Shown: positions 24,925 to 37,697, counted from the first letter of the stretch. The stretch is 64,000 bases of DNA from Saururus chinensis (GCA_035235625.1 CP141145.1:33646668-33710667); one strand, 5' to 3'. A program made the numbers and translations. The notes: generated by a model not told the origin, from the sequence alone.

Positions 24925-25826
24925 CCTTACTTTTTTCGATATTAATTGTAGTGTTAATGCTAGAATTAGTCTTCCTCTCTTTGTACTTGTGGGTGTATGC
25001 CCCTTTTCACCACAAACGAAGCAAGTTGCCTTCTTTTCTTCTTGTTGTTATTGTTAAGGTTATTGGCATTATTGGGATTTCCTCCTTTGAAATTTTGCTG
25101 GAATTTCCTCTTTATTGGGGTTGGAATTATGGGCCTCCACATAGTTGACTATTGGATCATAGAAAGACTTCCCCTTCTTGTCTCTCAACCTGGATTCTTC
25201 TTCAATACGCATATTTCATTGAATTTGCTCGAGTAAAATTCTCCCATTTGTGCATGAGCTTTTTTTGAAATTCCTTCCATAAAGGTGCAAGTTTTGCTAA
25301 AATTGCTCCTACTTAAAAACTTTTAAGAATTTTTATCTATAGGGCACTCAATTTGTTAACAATTTGTTTCAAATTATAGCATTGATCAAGTATAGGCTTG
25401 TTGTCAACCATTTGATATTCAAAATACTTATAAATCAAATATTTATTTATACTTTGCTCTTTTACTTTATATTTGAATTCTAATGCAGTCCAAATTTCTT
25501 TCATTGTCTTATTCTTTGTATAAAAATATCAAAAAGACAATCTAACAACATGTTGAAAATATAACTCTGACAAAGAAGTTTATCTTCCACCGACTTGTTC
25601 CTATCCTTGATTATCTTCTCTAAATTTTCACTTGTAGGGGCTAGAATAGGCTTCAAATTTAAATCAAGAATGTACTCTTCAACACTATAAGAAGGAATTT
25701 CATTTTATCCACCTAACTAGTATAATTGAATTATTAAAGTAGTTCAATTTTACCAAATCTTGGTTTATAATCTTTAGTAAAGTAAACTTGGTGTCTAACG
25801 TAGATGTCATATTATTTTCTTAATAT
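24925..25826 (-). pseudogene. Copia gag remnant
   Basis: The minus strand from ATG 25810 reads MTSTLDTKFTLLK and continues in broken frames typical of copia gag. Farther down are the DQCYNLKQIVNKL block (about 25340-25390) and a zinc-knuckle-like CFVCGEKGH near 25000, whose last Cys is not in frame. The ATG lies only 16 nt from the LTR, and I see no standard initiator-tRNA primer-binding site between them. Confidence 0.75.
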
Positions 25827-26419
25827 TGTTAAAAACTTTATATTGAATAATCTAAATTTGATAAAAAAAATACACAAAAAATAACTTTGAATCGCATAGA
25901 ATACAACTTTCCTTAAAAAAATATTTGCCTCTTTGATAAACCAAATTGTTGTAGGGTTCTTAAGGAAATTCTCATCCTAAGATAATCAAGAGCCCTAACT
26001 AAACAAAAGTGAAAAATCCCATGTTCTCTTTTTTAAGCTTTTGTAAAAATATTGGCAAGTTTAAATTTTGAGGAAGTATAAAAACATTTTACCAAAAACA
26101 TACACTCACTCTATATTTATGCAAAAAATACGTAAAAAATCACCCCAAACAAAGAGATATCAAAATCCATTGGAAATAAACATTTCTTGCCATTAAAATA
26201 TAAAAAGATACGTATAGGCCGATCAATCGCTTTAAAAAAATAAGAAAATAGATAGCTTTAGAAAAATATAAAAATAGTTCACCGGTCATTTGATCGTTCA
26301 AGATGGTAAAAAAAATTTATACATAAAAATATATAAATTTTTTTAGAGATATCGATCAATCAGTTTATAGAACCCAGCAATCGTTACCGCTTAAAGATTT
26401 TTACTATAAAAACTCAACA
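25827..26419 (-). repeat. Copia 5' LTR (right in the window)
   Basis: About 593 bp from TGTTAAAAACTTTATATTG to ATAAAAACTCAACA. It aligns with 10845-11493 but is shorter; the section corresponding to the CGATCGAT cluster has lost much of it. The minus-strand end TGTTGAGTTTTTATAG faces the ERCC6 gene, only about 340 bp from its stop codon. Confidence 0.88.
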
Positions 26420-26458
26420 TGCTGTCTCGCCATTAATGATAGAAGTAGATTTTCTACT
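26420..26458 (-). repeat. Split unit of the duplicated ERCC6 3' flank, right part
   Basis: The sequence CTCGCCATTAATGATAGAAG and the following TTTTCTAC match 26728-26760, the bases just past the ERCC6 stop codon. It completes the unit begun at 10625-10844. The copia element sits between the two parts. Confidence 0.82.
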
Positions 26459-26465
26459 TGGGAAA

Positions 26466-26760
26466 ATAAATCTACAGTACTCATTTTTTCCTTCACCAAA
26501 AATTTGGCGCTCTAGTTTCTGGACAAAGTGCCCGACAAGATTTGCATTAAATGTGAGACAAAGAAAGAATAAAATATGTACAGTTAATAATGTTCAGGCA
26601 ATCACAAGCCAAAGAACTGCAGCCCTTCGCCAAAAACAGTTAAGGCCTACATCGCGCTGTAAACTGTATCACAAATCAATTTCGACGGATCAAAGATGCC
26701 AACTGCAAGAGAGTTCCCTCTATGACTATCTCGCCATTAGCGATAGAAGTAGCTTCTCTA
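26466..26760 (-). repeat. Intact unit of the duplicated ERCC6 3' flank
   Basis: About 290 bp directly downstream of the ERCC6 stop, probably 3' UTR. A second copy, interrupted by the copia element, lies at 10625-10844 plus 26420-26458. This copy has roughly 35 bp (around 26603-26650) that the other has lost. Confidence 0.83.
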
Positions 26761-29700
26761 CTATAGGTTATACTCAGGCTTCAGCACCCACTTTGACGAA
26801 CCATCTTCATCTTTCTCTAGAGTGGCGAGTTCCTTTAAAAGATTCTTAAACAAAGGTAAATCTTTGGACGGTATTTTGTCCTTAAAATGTTGTACTATAA
26901 TAGCAGAACTAATAGTGCCACCTTGTGTCTGCATGAATGTACAAAGCTGGCGAATCAAGATCTCTGGTTGCACAAATTTAGGAGGAAACATAGAACTTTT
27001 GCTGTTTCGTGAACTCTGTGCTGTGTCACTAGAGCCCAAGGCCAATTGAAATTGATGCTCAACCCCATCAGCTACTGCTCTTTCTTGAGTCCCACGTAAT
27101 CTAGCTAGCAGTTCAGCTGAAGATAAAGCCTTGCCTGAAGAGGTGCCCACAGAAAGACGGTTTGATGTGACTTGCTGACTACTACCTGTAGATCCTATAG
27201 AAGGTTTCGAATTATTAACTAATTGGGAGTTCACTGTTGAGCCAAATTTTCTACGGATGGAAGATGGTGCCCCAGCAGTCCCTGCTTTTCCAGTCCATGT
27301 AGGAATTGATACACTGTCTTGTCTCCGAAGCATCCGGGACTGCCTTAAAGCTTCAGCTGCTCTTTGTGCAATTTTGGAAGCTTCCTCCTCAAGTCTCATC
27401 TTTTCTCCATCATCGGCATTCATTATTATGTCATGGTTCATAGCACTCTGTCAAAATTAGTATATCATTTCTCAGATAAAGAAAGAAAACTGACACACCT
27501 AAAATATAATAGACACATGACATGTAAATATTAGTCCTCTTTCTAATACATAATCATGTGAAAAACTCAGTCCCAAAAGAACACTGGAGGTCTAAACCAA
27601 CGCTCCAAGGTATTTACTTCTTTCAAGCAATTGAGATTTTGTAAAGAAATTAAATTATTTTCCCATTATTGTTAGCCAAATATTAAAAGGGGTTACATAG
27701 TTTTAAAAGGAAATCTGATTTTCGAATCTAACTCCATACCTACTTTGGCCTCAAAGTATTTTCAGGTTCTCAGGTCATTTTTCAAATGTGACAAAAATTT
27801 GGAACTTCCGGGACTAACGTCTACAAAAATTAGTTTTCCTGAAAGTGGTTAATGAAAACTGCTTCCAGGCCTCAATATTTCTCCTAACTTGATAAACAAC
27901 AGTGACTGTCAGCTCTGCTACATTTCTATGTTTCCAGAGCTAAAACCAATGCAGTGGCAGGAAATTTTACCAACAAATCTCATTTAAACATTCAAACCAC
28001 ATTTGAAGTAAATGTTTCTGCGAATAATTCTCTAAAAGAGAAGCTTACATGCAAGCCTTGAGCACCAAAAAGACTCTTCAGCACCCTTGTCTCTTCATCT
28101 TCAGCACAACTTTGATCAGCTGGTTCCTTTCCTTTATTTGTGACATTGCCAAGTTCTGAAGAATCAGCATTTACACCTAGCACAGCATTATCACTATCCA
28201 TGCGCACTGAAAATTCCTGTTTCCCTTGTGCATTATTCTTAATACCCACATTTACATCTCCAGATACTTGACCAAAAATATTAGATGTTTCAGTTGTCCC
28301 ACCTTCATCATCTTGCAGAGTGAAAAGATTCTTCATGTCTCTTGCTTTAAAGAATCTTTTCTGTTGCGGATTTTTCAATATTTTATTGGTCAAAAAATGC
28401 TTGTAAACTTGCCTATGATAGACCTTTTCTTCTATTGTGCCCTGCGTGATCAATCTATAGACAGTTACATCCCGTGTCTGCCCAATACGCCAAGCACGTT
28501 CTCTAGCCTGGTTCATGAGCAATTTTCAGCTTTAATGATAATAATTTTGCAACTTCCTATAAATTAATATCAAATGATTAAAATACTTGAAAAATCTAAT
28601 TGGATGCTCAACAACTCCAAATCAAGTCATCTATGATAGAAGCAAACAAACAACCAAACAAAACTATACCTGCATATCTGTTGAAGGATTCCAGTCTGGA
28701 TCATACACAATTACCCTGTTTGCACCTGTTAAATTAGTCCCCAGTCCACCAACTTTTGTGGTTAGTATAAAAATGAAAACCTCTGAAGTGTTATTGAACT
28801 CATCCATGAGGGACATCCTATGTTTAACAGGTGTGAGCCCATCCATTCGCCTATAGTTATATCCAACTTTATTTAAAAAACATTCGACAATATCCAGCAT
28901 TTGTTGTGTTTGTGTGAAAAAAAGAACTCGATGTCCTTGCTCCTTCCACAACTTGAGCACTTGCGCAACAACTTTCATCTTCCCGCTGCGTTCTATGTTC
29001 CCATAATCGGGATTAGTTGCAGAGTATTCCCTTTCAAGTAGATCAGGATGGTTGCAGATCTTTCTCATCACATCAATCCCGTAAAGAGAGTTTCTACTAC
29101 CATCAAAAATTTGCTCCACCTCAGAACTAGCTAAGAAAGCTCGATAGGCAGCTCTTTGCTCTGCAGTTAATCTGCAAAACAGAACATGCTCTGTTTTTTT
29201 CGGAAGATGGGCATTTATGTCGGCTTTCATCCTCCGAAGAAGGTAAGGCATTATGAGGTCACGCAAGATGACAGCGCACCTATAAGCTGTAGAAACTTGC
29301 AATGGGGTCGCATTGGCATATCCACCAACAGTTATGGGGACAGCAAATTCAGACTCAAAAACAGGAAGAACTCCCAACTTTCCAGGAAAGACAAAATCAA
29401 ATAGAGACCAAAGTTCTGACAGCTTGTTCTGGATTGGTGCACCAGTCATAATTATGCGATGTACAGTCTGAAGCTGTTTACAAACAAGTGTTATTTCTGC
29501 ATTTGGATTTCGAATTCGGTGGCCCTCATCGAGGATAGCATATCCCCATTCAACATCAAGCAATTTTTCACCAAGTAGCCGTAATTGCTCATAAGATGTG
29601 ATGAGCAACCCAGATTCTGATCTCAAGACACGGTCAATCAAAATGCCCCACCTCTTAGTTGGCCTTACTGAGGAGATCCTTTCACTGTCACTATCCCATG

Positions 29701-32456
29701 AACCTTCACTATCAGGATCAACAGATTTTACTTGTTTCTTCCCATCTGAAGGACTTTGAGCAGAATCATGAAGTATCTCAACATGAAAACCAGGATACCA
29801 TTTCTGGGCCTCTCTTTTCCATTGCCGCAGAAGGGTAACAGGACAGATGACAATACTGGGCTTGTACATTTTACTAAAATGTAGAGATCCAAGAAAAGAC
29901 AGAACCTGAATAGTCTTGCCTAAACCCATCTCATCTCCAATAATTCCACCTGCTTTTTGACAATGTAATTCCCAAAGCCATTGTAAGCCTACCTTTTGAT
30001 AATCAAATAGTCGACTAAAAATACTATCTGGAACTTTGAGTCCTCCCTCAAGAGTTACACATGATGAGTCATGATCATCATAATCTCCATCATTTACTTG
30101 GTCGTCTTCATCATAATCTGAAGAAACTAAACTTTCTCCTGCATAAATGAAAAAATCCAACATATCAAAGTGATTAATTAAATGAATATATGAAAAATAA
30201 GAAAGAGAGGGAAGTCAGCAAGCATACCATTTCCTTCAAAATGATCCTCTCTAGAAACCTTCCTTCTCCACACCTTATCTGGTAAAGGTCTCTTCCTCTT
30301 ATTTCCTTTTTCCTTCATCCTATCAGAATCCTCTGGACCTTGGGACCGTGCAAATATAAGAGGAGCCTTAATTCTTCTAAAAGGATGGGTAGGTGCTTCA
30401 AGTTTAGGCAAGGCTTCTGCATCAAGTAGTTTTGTAGTTGGGCGAGATTGTGCAATTTCAGAGAATGATTGTGCAGCTTTAGAGATAGACGCAGAAGCAA
30501 GATTCTCAACTGACTCCTCCTCATGTGCAGTTTCCCTGGTTGATGGGCCCGGTTGTTGAAGTGGACGTTCAAATCCTTTAAGCTTATGGAAAGGAGTTAA
30601 TATGCCCTTGCGAACCATTTTGTCCCTTTCCTGACATATAACATAGTTCTTGAGAACATATGCACTCAAAAAATGTAATCTGCACAAGAGATGCCAAAAT
30701 TCCACCATAATCTATCTAAGATGATGGTATAAACAAGGAATTTGCCATTTCAGCAGCCCAAATAAGCTATATCACTATCATTATATCATGTAAGAAAACA
30801 TCTCGATCTAAAGCCAGTGACAATGTGAGACATAAAAACCTCTATCTACCAAGTCATTAGAAGTTACAAAGTATTGTTCAAGTTATTACCAAGAAGAAAA
30901 AAAAGAAAACAGAGTGACTCCACATAAAAATAGTACCAACCACAACTAAACTACATGAAAAGACTACAACAGACCTCATTTCATATGTTGAAGTGCCAAA
31001 AAATTTGTACATATCTAGCACTTACTGATTCAATAAATCCTGCAGAAGATGCATCCAAAACAGCATCAAAATCTACATCGTCATCAAATGCCACTGTTTT
31101 TAGCCGCTTTCTTGAATCATTACAAGAACCCTGTACTTCTTTCAACTTTTTCTTCTGCTTCTTATCTTCCTTAACCAAATACTTAAGCCGTTTGTCAAAC
31201 TCGGAGTATTCATCTGAAATATTTTTTCCCAATTTAGTAAGTTCCTTTTGAAGATGAGCCTTTGTTCTTTTTAGGCTTTTCAGGCGGTCAGTGGCCAATG
31301 CGTGTTGAAGTTCTAGCCCATTGTGAGAAAATTGAATTGTCTCTTTATTGTTTTTTTCTCCATCCACCTCTCCATCACTTTCCTTCTGTGCAGCAAGCCT
31401 TGTCTGCTCAATGCTTGCTGCAACTGCTTTTATTTCAACCTCCACAGCCCTAAGCTTACTGGAGTATTCAGCTTGGGTGGCCATAGATGGTCCAGTGTAA
31501 TCATGTTCTTCAAGTGACCGGTCTCCATAATGTCCTTCAGCATCATTGTTGCCTTCATTCCCATGCTCTATCTGCAATGTAAAAACATATATCATTTAGA
31601 TTCTAAACATTGACTACTGTTGCAGGCCTCATTCTGACGCTAAATTTTCTTTTCTTCACCTAAAGAAAATAGAAATGAGGTCAGTCATAGACAAGTGGCC
31701 TTCTTCGGCGGTAAATTATCTTATAAACAATTGACAAATGGCCCTCCTTCACAGGACATGTTTGTACATTATAGGTAAGTGATGCTTTCAGCCAGTGAAT
31801 CACTAAAATATGCTCCCAAATATAACAAATGAACTAAATTCTAGTTCAAAATTCCCATCTGTCACAACACCTAAGCTCCATATATGACTGAGCCTGTCCT
31901 TTATTCTTGCTATTAAATTTATTTTGTAGGAAAGCGTTGTTTTTTACAGTACGAAATTTTTTCAAATTTATATCATACAATAGATAAGTCTATATTATTC
32001 TTTTCTCCAGTTCAAGCTGGAAGCACAATTTTATAAATGCTTAATTACCCTCAGACATATAAGATAATTAATAATTTCAAAAATTATCTAGAAACAACCA
32101 GTTGCGTCACTGGCCTTCTGCATGTTTATTAACCATTTTGCACTGCGCCATCAAAACTTTTCACCAATTTCAGGTCGTAGAGTTTCAGATAGTCTCACTG
32201 TCTCTGCTTCTGCATGTGTATCCGTAACCACAACATGGATACAACACGAAATAAACCTGTATTTCTTCCGTCAATTCATGGATGAATAACAAACCACCAC
32301 AGAAGCATCCAATACATGAGAACGACACAAGAAAAAGAGTGCAAGAGCAAAAGAGATGGAGACCTCTGTAAGTATGCCATGCTCAATAGCTTCTGTTTTG
32401 GCAGACGTGACACCCAAACTATCCAGCAGAAGCCTATCCTCCTCTTCTTCCTCCAT
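26761..32456 (-). CDS. ERCC6: CSB/ERCC6-like SWI2/SNF2 DNA-dependent ATPase (six coding exons)
   Basis: Nuclear Snf2-family ATPase of the Cockayne syndrome B/Rad26 group (Arabidopsis CHR8), which acts in transcription-coupled repair. Exons on the minus strand are 32456-32364, 31571-31026, 30630-30228, 30138-28670, 28507-28049 and 27447-26761, all with GT-AG borders and joining phases; the product is 1218 residues. An acidic N-terminus and a coiled-coil segment (about 100-190) come first. Then follow the helicase motifs: [11 protein letters not shown] (416-425), II DEGH (551-554), [11 protein letters not shown], and [20 protein letters not shown] through [11 protein letters not shown] (837-847). 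The C-terminal exon carries the conserved [18 protein letters not shown] block. All catalytic motifs look intact. It diverges from the ABC gene at 33237. Its 3' flank is tandemly duplicated. Confidence 0.95.
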
Positions 32457-33236
32457 TCTCAGTCCCACTTCCCCGATCAAAACTTCCCGCCCATGTTCCC
32501 AACAACAACAGACATCCTCGGAAAAACACACACGGCGCCGAACAACTATCACTCAAACAACTCCAAATCTCCGTCTTCAGCCAGACATCTCCAAAACGAG
32601 CATCAAATTGTCCCCTTTTCGTACCTAATCCAATGTCTTCAACATCAACAACTTGACGGAAAATTCCGGAGAAAAACAACAAATTGAAAGAGAAATGGAC
32701 TAGATCCACGAGCTCAAATGGAAGCCAATCTCTCCGTTGACGGCGAGGATCCCGCAGGAGAGGGGTTGGAGGAGGAGGCAATCGACCGGCCCGCTAACGC
32801 CCGTAGCGGCCCCGCTCGCGGCCAACCGAAGCTGTGCCTTGGCGTCCACGCAGACGGATATAGATCGATGCCACCCGATCGTCTCCCTCGCAAATAAAAT
32901 TGATCTCAGCCGTCCATTCCCTCGCTCACGTGATTTGACCGTCACCCTGTGGTCACGGCTAAAAAGTCTTGACACATTATATGACGTGTCACCCCCGTCG
33001 CCGGGAAATAGCCCGTCCCTCGTGTCCAATTCTTGTCCGTTGGATTTTCCAGGTTGGAACGACGTGGTTGGAGCGATGCGTGAAAAGTGTCAGCTCGAAG
33101 TGACTCCCTCGTGGTTCAGAACACGACCAGTGAGGCTCTGGTGTCGTGTTCGTTAAAATGGCCTTGCTGCCCGCCACCTAGTGGCTACTGTCGAGCCTGA
33201 GAACCGGGAGTAAGGTGGAGCGGAGCTGCAGAGGAG
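32457..33236. promoter_or_regulatory. Shared divergent upstream region of ERCC6-like and ABC genes
   Basis: About 780 bp separate the two start codons. The part from 32700 to 33236 is GC-rich. A perfect G-box CACGTG at 32927-32932 is followed by a W-box-like TTGACC at 32935-32940. TGACGTG occurs at 32980-32986 (ACGT core). I see no TATA box on either side. Such a short head-to-head gap makes co-use of regulatory elements likely, but this is inference. Confidence 0.55.
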
Positions 33237-36200
33237 ATGGGTGGGGAAGTGGAGGGAGATTCGGGTGGCATCCAGGTAACCGGCCTGCAATTCGCCTACG
33301 AATGCCAGCCGCCGATTTTCGCGGAGTTCAACCTCAACATATCGCCCGGATCCCGCTGCCTGCTCGTCGGCGCCAATGGATCTGGTGCGCTTCCATCTCT
33401 GGCTTCCTTTTTATTCTTTGATGTGTTTCTCGGCTTGTCTGTTGTATGAATGGGGATTATGTTTTGTTTAATTGTGTTTGGTTGCCTGTTTTTGCCGATC
33501 AGAGGGAGGAAGTTTTTGTTAAGCTTGAATTTTGATTGAACGATCTTCTCGCTTTTTATTAAGTTGGAAAATTCAATAACAAAATAAGTAATCTTAAATT
33601 CGAAGTGTTAGAACGTTTATTAGTTCCGTGATTCATGTCTTCCAAACATTTGCATTCCTGGCCTCTAGTCTCTGTGCCTAATTCGTCATTGCCGGTAATT
33701 TTTAAGTAGTAGATAATTTGAGACGACGTAATTCAGACATGAATATATATTTGTTTAATGTGTATATTTCAAAGAGAGTTGATTGAATCATTAAGATGGG
33801 GTTAGTGAGATGTGAAACCAGATACCCTGGGTAATGTATTTAGGTGGGTAAATCGTATGTATCTGGGGTTTATACGGTTCCCACATGCCAGCTCAAATGA
33901 ATGTGGAGCTGCGAATTTGATTTCTGACCCCTGAGGGCGAGGAATCAATTCACAAGCTCCACAGTCACTTGGATATTATAATATACGAGAATCATGTCCC
34001 TTTTTTGCATCGCCCAATAGATTTGATGCCATGTGTGGAGGGTGTTAAACTTGTTGGTTTCTTAGCAGGAGGAAGGGATTTTATCTGGCACAGATCTATC
34101 TATGTTAAGCGCAGGGTTTGGCACAAAACCACTCATGCGGCTTCAAGTATGAAGCCCAAGTTATCCAGTTGTCTGACTCTGTGAGATTCGTAGCTTATGA
34201 CATGATATTCGTAGCTTACATTTTCTCTCCACCTTGTGATTGCTGACCAAGCCCGTTCACTTCTTTATGGGTACATTGATTTTGTTTTGAAGCCACCAGA
34301 TGCTTTGACCTTGTTTTACATTATATTTGCTTATAGTATTGAATTGTAGCCTTTTGTTAGTTACTTTTTCAGCACGGAATATTGTTTGCTATTTGGTTAA
34401 TTGATCAATGAGAGCTGAATAAAAAGATGGAAAAACATATCAGTATGTTTAGATGCTAGCACTTTTTTAGGGCAAAATGTAGTTGCCTGATGAAAGGAAC
34501 AACGATAGGAATACAGTAGAAGTTCATGTTAACTCTCTTGAATAAAATGAAGTGTTGTGCAATGGGTAGCCATATCATTCTAGTTCTCTTAAATATGGAG
34601 GTCATCCATTTTGTTGTGCTTGAGTCCTTGTCTCACACGTCATTATGTTTGTACTTTGGCACCCTTTTTTAACTGAAGCTCACTTTATGGGATGGCTTCC
34701 TAGATTCTAGGATTTTTGTGATATTTGTTAAGCCTCGTAACATAAATAAAAAGAAGTGTGCCTGGGTTTTTTCCTTGGGTTTTTTTCTTGGTTCCTCTTT
34801 ATGTGAGAGAGGGAAGGGAAGAAAAGAATTTCCCTACTTGGGGTTTTTCTTTGTAAAGGGTTTCTTTGCAAAGTTTATTTCTCACATTTTCTAAGGGAGG
34901 AAGAGAGCTTTTGTAACCAAAGTGTTTTTCACAATTTAGTGAAAAAAATTCTCTTCTTGACATGGGTATAGGCAACTTGCTAGACCACGTAAATCTCTTG
35001 GTCTATCTTCTGCATCTATTTTACTTTTCTTGTTTTACCATTATTAGCATTTTTCCTTGTGTTGTTTATCGCCGAATTTCTACAAAGTGGTAGCTCAGCC
35101 AGATTTGTACCGAGGTTCTACAAATTGGTAGCTGAGGAATGGTTCAAGGTGTTTCTCATGATGGCATTAAGGGAAGTTTGTTAAAGGTGATGTGAAATTA
35201 AAGAAGTCGAAAAGCATGAGTGGTAATGCGCAGGCGGCATACAAGTTCAAGCTTTGCTTGAGCTTGATCAATCTCGTGGCTTGTTGAGGACCGCATTGCT
35301 CCCGGATCAGGTGTGTAAACTTGAACGAAGTGCAGAAGAAGGCTGTGTTCCGAGTGGAGGATTGTATTCAAGAGGAGTCAGTTGCATATGGTTCTCCTAG
35401 GTGACTTGTAGAACTCAAGTCAAGGTGGAGATTGTTGTATGTGACCTGAGTCCTTATCTCGCACGTCGTCGTGTTTGGAGTCCTCTTTTGGACCATAGCT
35501 CACTTAATGGGCTGGCTTACTAGATTCTAGGGATTTTGGGTTATTTGGTAAGCTTTGTAACTGAAATAAGAGTGTGTGTGCATTTTCTCATGGGTTTTCC
35601 GAGGGAGGAAGAGAGGCTTTGTAACCAGTGTTTTCTACAGTTTAGTGAAAGAATTTCTCTTCCAGACATGGGTATGGGCAACTTGCTAAATCTCTTGGTC
35701 TCTTGTGTATAAATTTTATTTTTCTTATTTTACCTTTATTTGCATTTTTCCTTGTGTTGGGCGTCAATGAATTTCTACAAAGTGGTAGCTCAGCCAGGGT
35801 CTGGTTAACGTTCTACACGTTGCATGCTTTCGCAATGACCTGCGACACCATGTTGTTTTTCTTGACTATGCATTCTTAGTGCCCTTTTGCATACTTTGAT
35901 GTGTATTATTTTTGTGCATTTTGTATATCAATGAAGTGTTATTGGTTTGTCATTGCAGGGAAAACTACTTTACTAAAGATAATGGCAGGAAAGCATATGG
36001 TGGGTGGGAGGAACGTTATTCGGGTGCTTAACTGTTCAGCCTTTCATGATACACATTTGGTCTGTAGTGGTGATCTTTCCTACTTGGGTGGTTCGTGGAG
36101 CAAAACTGTTGGCTCAGCCGTGAGTTACTTCATTTTTATTACCATAATCTTGAGCGCAATGCTTATCAGGAACCTATCTCTCTAAAAAATATGATGATTT

Positions 36201-37697
36201 TAGACAAACTAATTTACAAAACCCTTTCTGTTCAGGGAGACATTCCATTGCAAGGAGATTTTTCTGCAGAGCATATGATTTTTGGTGGTAAATTGTGACA
36301 ACAAAAAGTGAAATAGATTCAAGTTCCATTCATGCTTTATGTTCTCGACTGTTTGGTTTATTTCATTTTTCCTTGATAAATATCCACTTAATGAATTTAG
36401 AATTTCTGCTTTTACTTTGTTTGAAATGGAATAAAACCTTTATTTCTTTACTTCATATTAATGGCTTTCTTTGGTTTTTGCAGTTGAAGGAATAGATCCC
36501 CTCAGGAGAGAAAAGCTGATTGAGCTGCTTGATATAGATCTTCAATGGCGTATGCATAAAGTTTCTGATGGGCAGCGACGCCGAGTTCAAATATGTATGG
36601 GCCTTCTGCATCCCTTTAAGGTAGTTGTCTTATCTGCTGAATATATTGGTTTCCGGCATGCTATTGTACACTGAGTAAATAAAGTTGTACCATGTCCTTG
36701 GGACACGTAGATATTAGGCTGACTTTAATGGCTTGAGTGGTGTCATGATCATCACATCCACCTGAAATCAAAATTTTTACAGCATGAACTTGCATTTTTT
36801 TTGTGAGTGTGTTATGAATGGATTGTTTCCACAATTTATGGGTGCATTTGCAAGTAAAGCCCCTGGTCATTGCATAATTGTTACTGGCATCATCGTCAAT
36901 TGTAATCTGTTGTTTGCTCGAGCTGCTAATATACTTTTCTTTTGGAAGATGCTTCCTTGCAACACCTTTCCACACTTAAATTGCCAATTTGACTAATCTA
37001 GGTTGCTAGCATCCTTGAATCAGTCATTTTGTTTTTCCTATTCTTTTACATTCATAGCTGCACTACATTAAAAAGAAGTTGGGTTTATATAGTTTCTCAT
37101 TTAGTGATGTCACCATAACTGCCACCTTTGGTTATTAGTTGGCGTTTTAACTATCATACGAACATGCTGAAAAATGCAGGTTCTGTTATTGGATGAGGTT
37201 ACAGTTGACCTGGATGTCGTTGCAAGGCTAGATCTACTAGAATTTTTCAAGGAAGAATGTGAACAGGTATACTGCTTACATCATTCTGACAATTTTGTAT
37301 TACTTTTGGGGAATTTTCCGCTCAATCTGGTGGTGGCAATATACAATCAAATTTTGTACATGGCATACATTAGTAACATTGCTAATCGATTATGCTTCTT
37401 TTATCACAGAGAGGATCTACAATTGTGTACGCTACTCATATATTTGATGGTTTAGAAACATGGGCAACGGATGTTGCCTACATACAGGATGGGGAGCTGA
37501 AGAAAGCAGAAAAGATGTCAGACCTTGAGGATTTAAAAAATGCTGCCACCCTACTCTCAGTTGTTGAATCTTGGCTTCGTTCTGAAATCAAACCTCAGAT
37601 AAAAAAACCTGCTGCACTCCCTACCTATACTAGTCGGCCCTCGCCTTTTGATTCTTCTCCGTTTAGATCATCCAGGCACATGGCCTACTACCGTTAA
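33237..37697 (+). CDS. Soluble ABC ATPase, ABCI19/20/21 type (six coding exons)
   Basis: Single nucleotide-binding-domain ABC protein without membrane segments, in the plant ABCI (CCR4-NOT Caf16-like) group; its cellular role is not settled by sequence. Exons are 33237-33384, 35959-36119, 36236-36287, 36484-36620, 37180-37266 and 37410-37697, and the product is 290 residues. Walker A is GANGSGKT (45-52, split by intron 1). The signature is the degenerate SDGQRRR (148-154) rather than LSGGQ. Walker B is VLLLDE (167-172) and the switch His is in ATH (203-205). The C-terminus ends in the family's [18 protein letters not shown]. Intron 1 (2.6 kb) contains a small LTR element. The gene is divergent from ERCC6. 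Confidence 0.94.
34612..35817 (+). mobile_element. TRIM-like non-autonomous LTR element in ABC gene intron 1
   Basis: The left LTR is about 34612-35085 and the right LTR 35433-35779. They share TGTTGT starts, CTAGATTCTAGG, AATTTCTACA ends and long intervening blocks. Between them are about 350 bp without an ORF. After the left LTR comes TGGTAGCTCAGCC, a primer-binding-site-like block. Before the right LTR is AAGGTGGAGATTGTTG, a copia-type polypurine tract. The same TGGTAGCTCAGCC block follows the right LTR and leads to a second GTTCTACA at 35817, so a third LTR end or an unequal exchange is likely. It lies in the sense orientation of the host gene. Confidence 0.75.

Larger units (their letters stand above)
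10845..26419 (-). mobile_element. Decayed Ty1/copia retrotransposon with nested insertions
   Basis: Bounded by two related LTRs (10845-11493 and 25827-26419), reading on the minus strand. In minus order the body holds gag (25810 to about 24925), protease and GAG-pre-integrase (about 22150-21300), integrase (about 21570-20860), reverse transcriptase (about 13830-12900) and RNase H (about 12830-12060). The integrase-before-RT order is diagnostic of copia. All frames are broken by stops or shifts. Two large insertions interrupt it, 22153-24918 and 13836-20854 (the second with a third element inside). Flanks TGATT (10840-10844) and TGCTG (26420-26424) are a diverged target duplication; the uninterrupted site in the other repeat unit reads TGACT. 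Confidence 0.9.
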
